Source: DATILI01 sp035476635
GTDB lineage: Bacteria; Pseudomonadota; Gammaproteobacteria; Burkholderiales; Burkholderiaceae_C
NCBI GenBank assembly: GCA_035476635.1
Contig: DATILI010000109.1
Coordinates: forward strand, 1-52,759
Reading direction: 5' to 3'
DNA length: 52,759 nt
Under the pieces are notes generated by a model. That model saw only the letters and a list, made by a program, of their open reading frames with translations, was not told the origin of the DNA and did not search any database. The translations under genes and the position numbers were made by a program. Below, piece by piece: positions 52,424-52,759 of this stretch. The stretch's first letter is position 1, and every line of letters starts with the position of its first letter.

Positions 52424-52759
52424 TCAACGCGGGGCTACGCCCAGGCGCCGCAGCTCCAGCTGCAACGCCTGCAACTGGCCGCGATCGGCCTGGCCAGCCC
52501 AGCGGCCGGCGAACCCGGGGCGCAGCAAGGTCCAGCGCACCCAGGGCTCCTCTCCCAACTCAAGCACGGCCAGGAGTTCATCCCCCTGCGCAAACTCGAT
52601 GCGCAGCGAAACAGCGCCAGCCAAGGATTCACCGCCTGCTGTCGGCGCCAGGCGGCGCACCTGGGCGGCGAGTGCGCTTGCATCGGCGCGCGCCAGGCGA
52701 CGGGTCTCACCGCCTTGCGTGATGCGCAACCCGTTCCAGCCCTCAAGCGCAGGGGAATC
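52424..52759 (-). CDS. Hypothetical protein, C-terminal part (5' end outside window)
   Basis: The frame is open to the window edge: DSPALEGWNGLRITQG is read upstream of the TTG at 52729. This is therefore the last 111 residues of a longer gene rather than a small gene. The sequence is Ala/Leu/Arg-rich with alternating hydrophobic strands (VSLRIEFAQGDELLAVLELG, EPWVRWTLLRPG) and ends LQLELRRLGVAPR. I do not recognise the family. Confidence 0.6.
   Translation of the reverse strand, partial: DSPALEGWNGLRITQGGETRRLARADASALAAQVRRLAPTAGGESLAGAVSLRIEFAQGDELLAVLELGEEPWVRWTLLRPGFAGRWAGQADRGQLQALQLELRRLGVAPR

Overview
The window is a dense, high-GC stretch of bacterial chromosome. Several things point to a betaproteobacterium of the order Burkholderiales, probably the Comamonadaceae: the style of PyrB, PilJ/ChpA, PurH and YqgE; a dusB-fis-purH order; a TetR/PaaR-type operator in a phenylacetate locus; and a GC-rich palindromic repeat that I recall as common in that family. 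No phage, insertion sequence, CRISPR array or rRNA is visible. No gap between genes reaches 300 bases; the largest is about 180.

Layout. (1) 1-4.7 kb: the 3' part of tamB, a small lipoprotein, tRNA-Arg(CCT), a hemerythrin protein and an FmdB zinc ribbon. (2) 4.3-16.6 kb: a short-chain amide module. It holds fmdB, formamidase fmdA and the Urt-type ABC importer urtEDCBA on the minus strand. Divergent from these are aliphatic amidase amiE, a large transporter-like hybrid histidine kinase with a zinc-finger-like Cys cluster, and a LuxR-type response regulator. (3) 16.7-20 kb: a secreted orphan and a divergent Fbp-type iron permease/ATPase pair around a Fur-like site. (4) 20-24.6 kb: plsC-pyrC'-pyrB-pyrR-ruvX-yqgE, one tightly overlapped minus-strand operon. 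(5) 24.7-34.5 kb: the type IV pilus chemosensory operon (rubredoxin, pilG, pilH, pilI, pilJ, chpA), closed by a probable terminator. (6) 34.6-37.7 kb: a thiD-like kinase overlapping hemL, then a glycine-zipper envelope protein. (7) 37.7-48.9 kb: purH, fis and dusB; then yqaA, a divergent RsuA-like protein, ychF, a MOSC protein, an FAD hydroxylase, dsbC, an M61 peptidase and a DUF3108 protein. (8) 48.9-52.8 kb: paaK-paaI-paaG divergent from a PaaF-like hydratase across a perfect palindrome, then an unidentified partial gene.

How the parts work together. The amide region looks self-contained: import by UrtABCDE, hydrolysis to ammonia plus a carboxylate by AmiE and FmdA, and sensing by the NCS1-like kinase with its LuxR partner. 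No urease gene is present. The pyr cluster carries a dihydroorotase homologue that has lost its metal ligands, as expected of the PyrC'/PyrX subunit that partners aspartate carbamoyltransferase.

The observations I find most unusual are four. The permease-Cys-cluster-kinase is a possible amide or metal sensor. A palindromic repeat is translated into the N-terminus of PyrR. Four genes share a promoter layout (-10 box, exactly 7 nt, then ATG, with no ribosome binding site) that predicts leaderless mRNAs. An RsuA-family protein lacks the catalytic aspartate.
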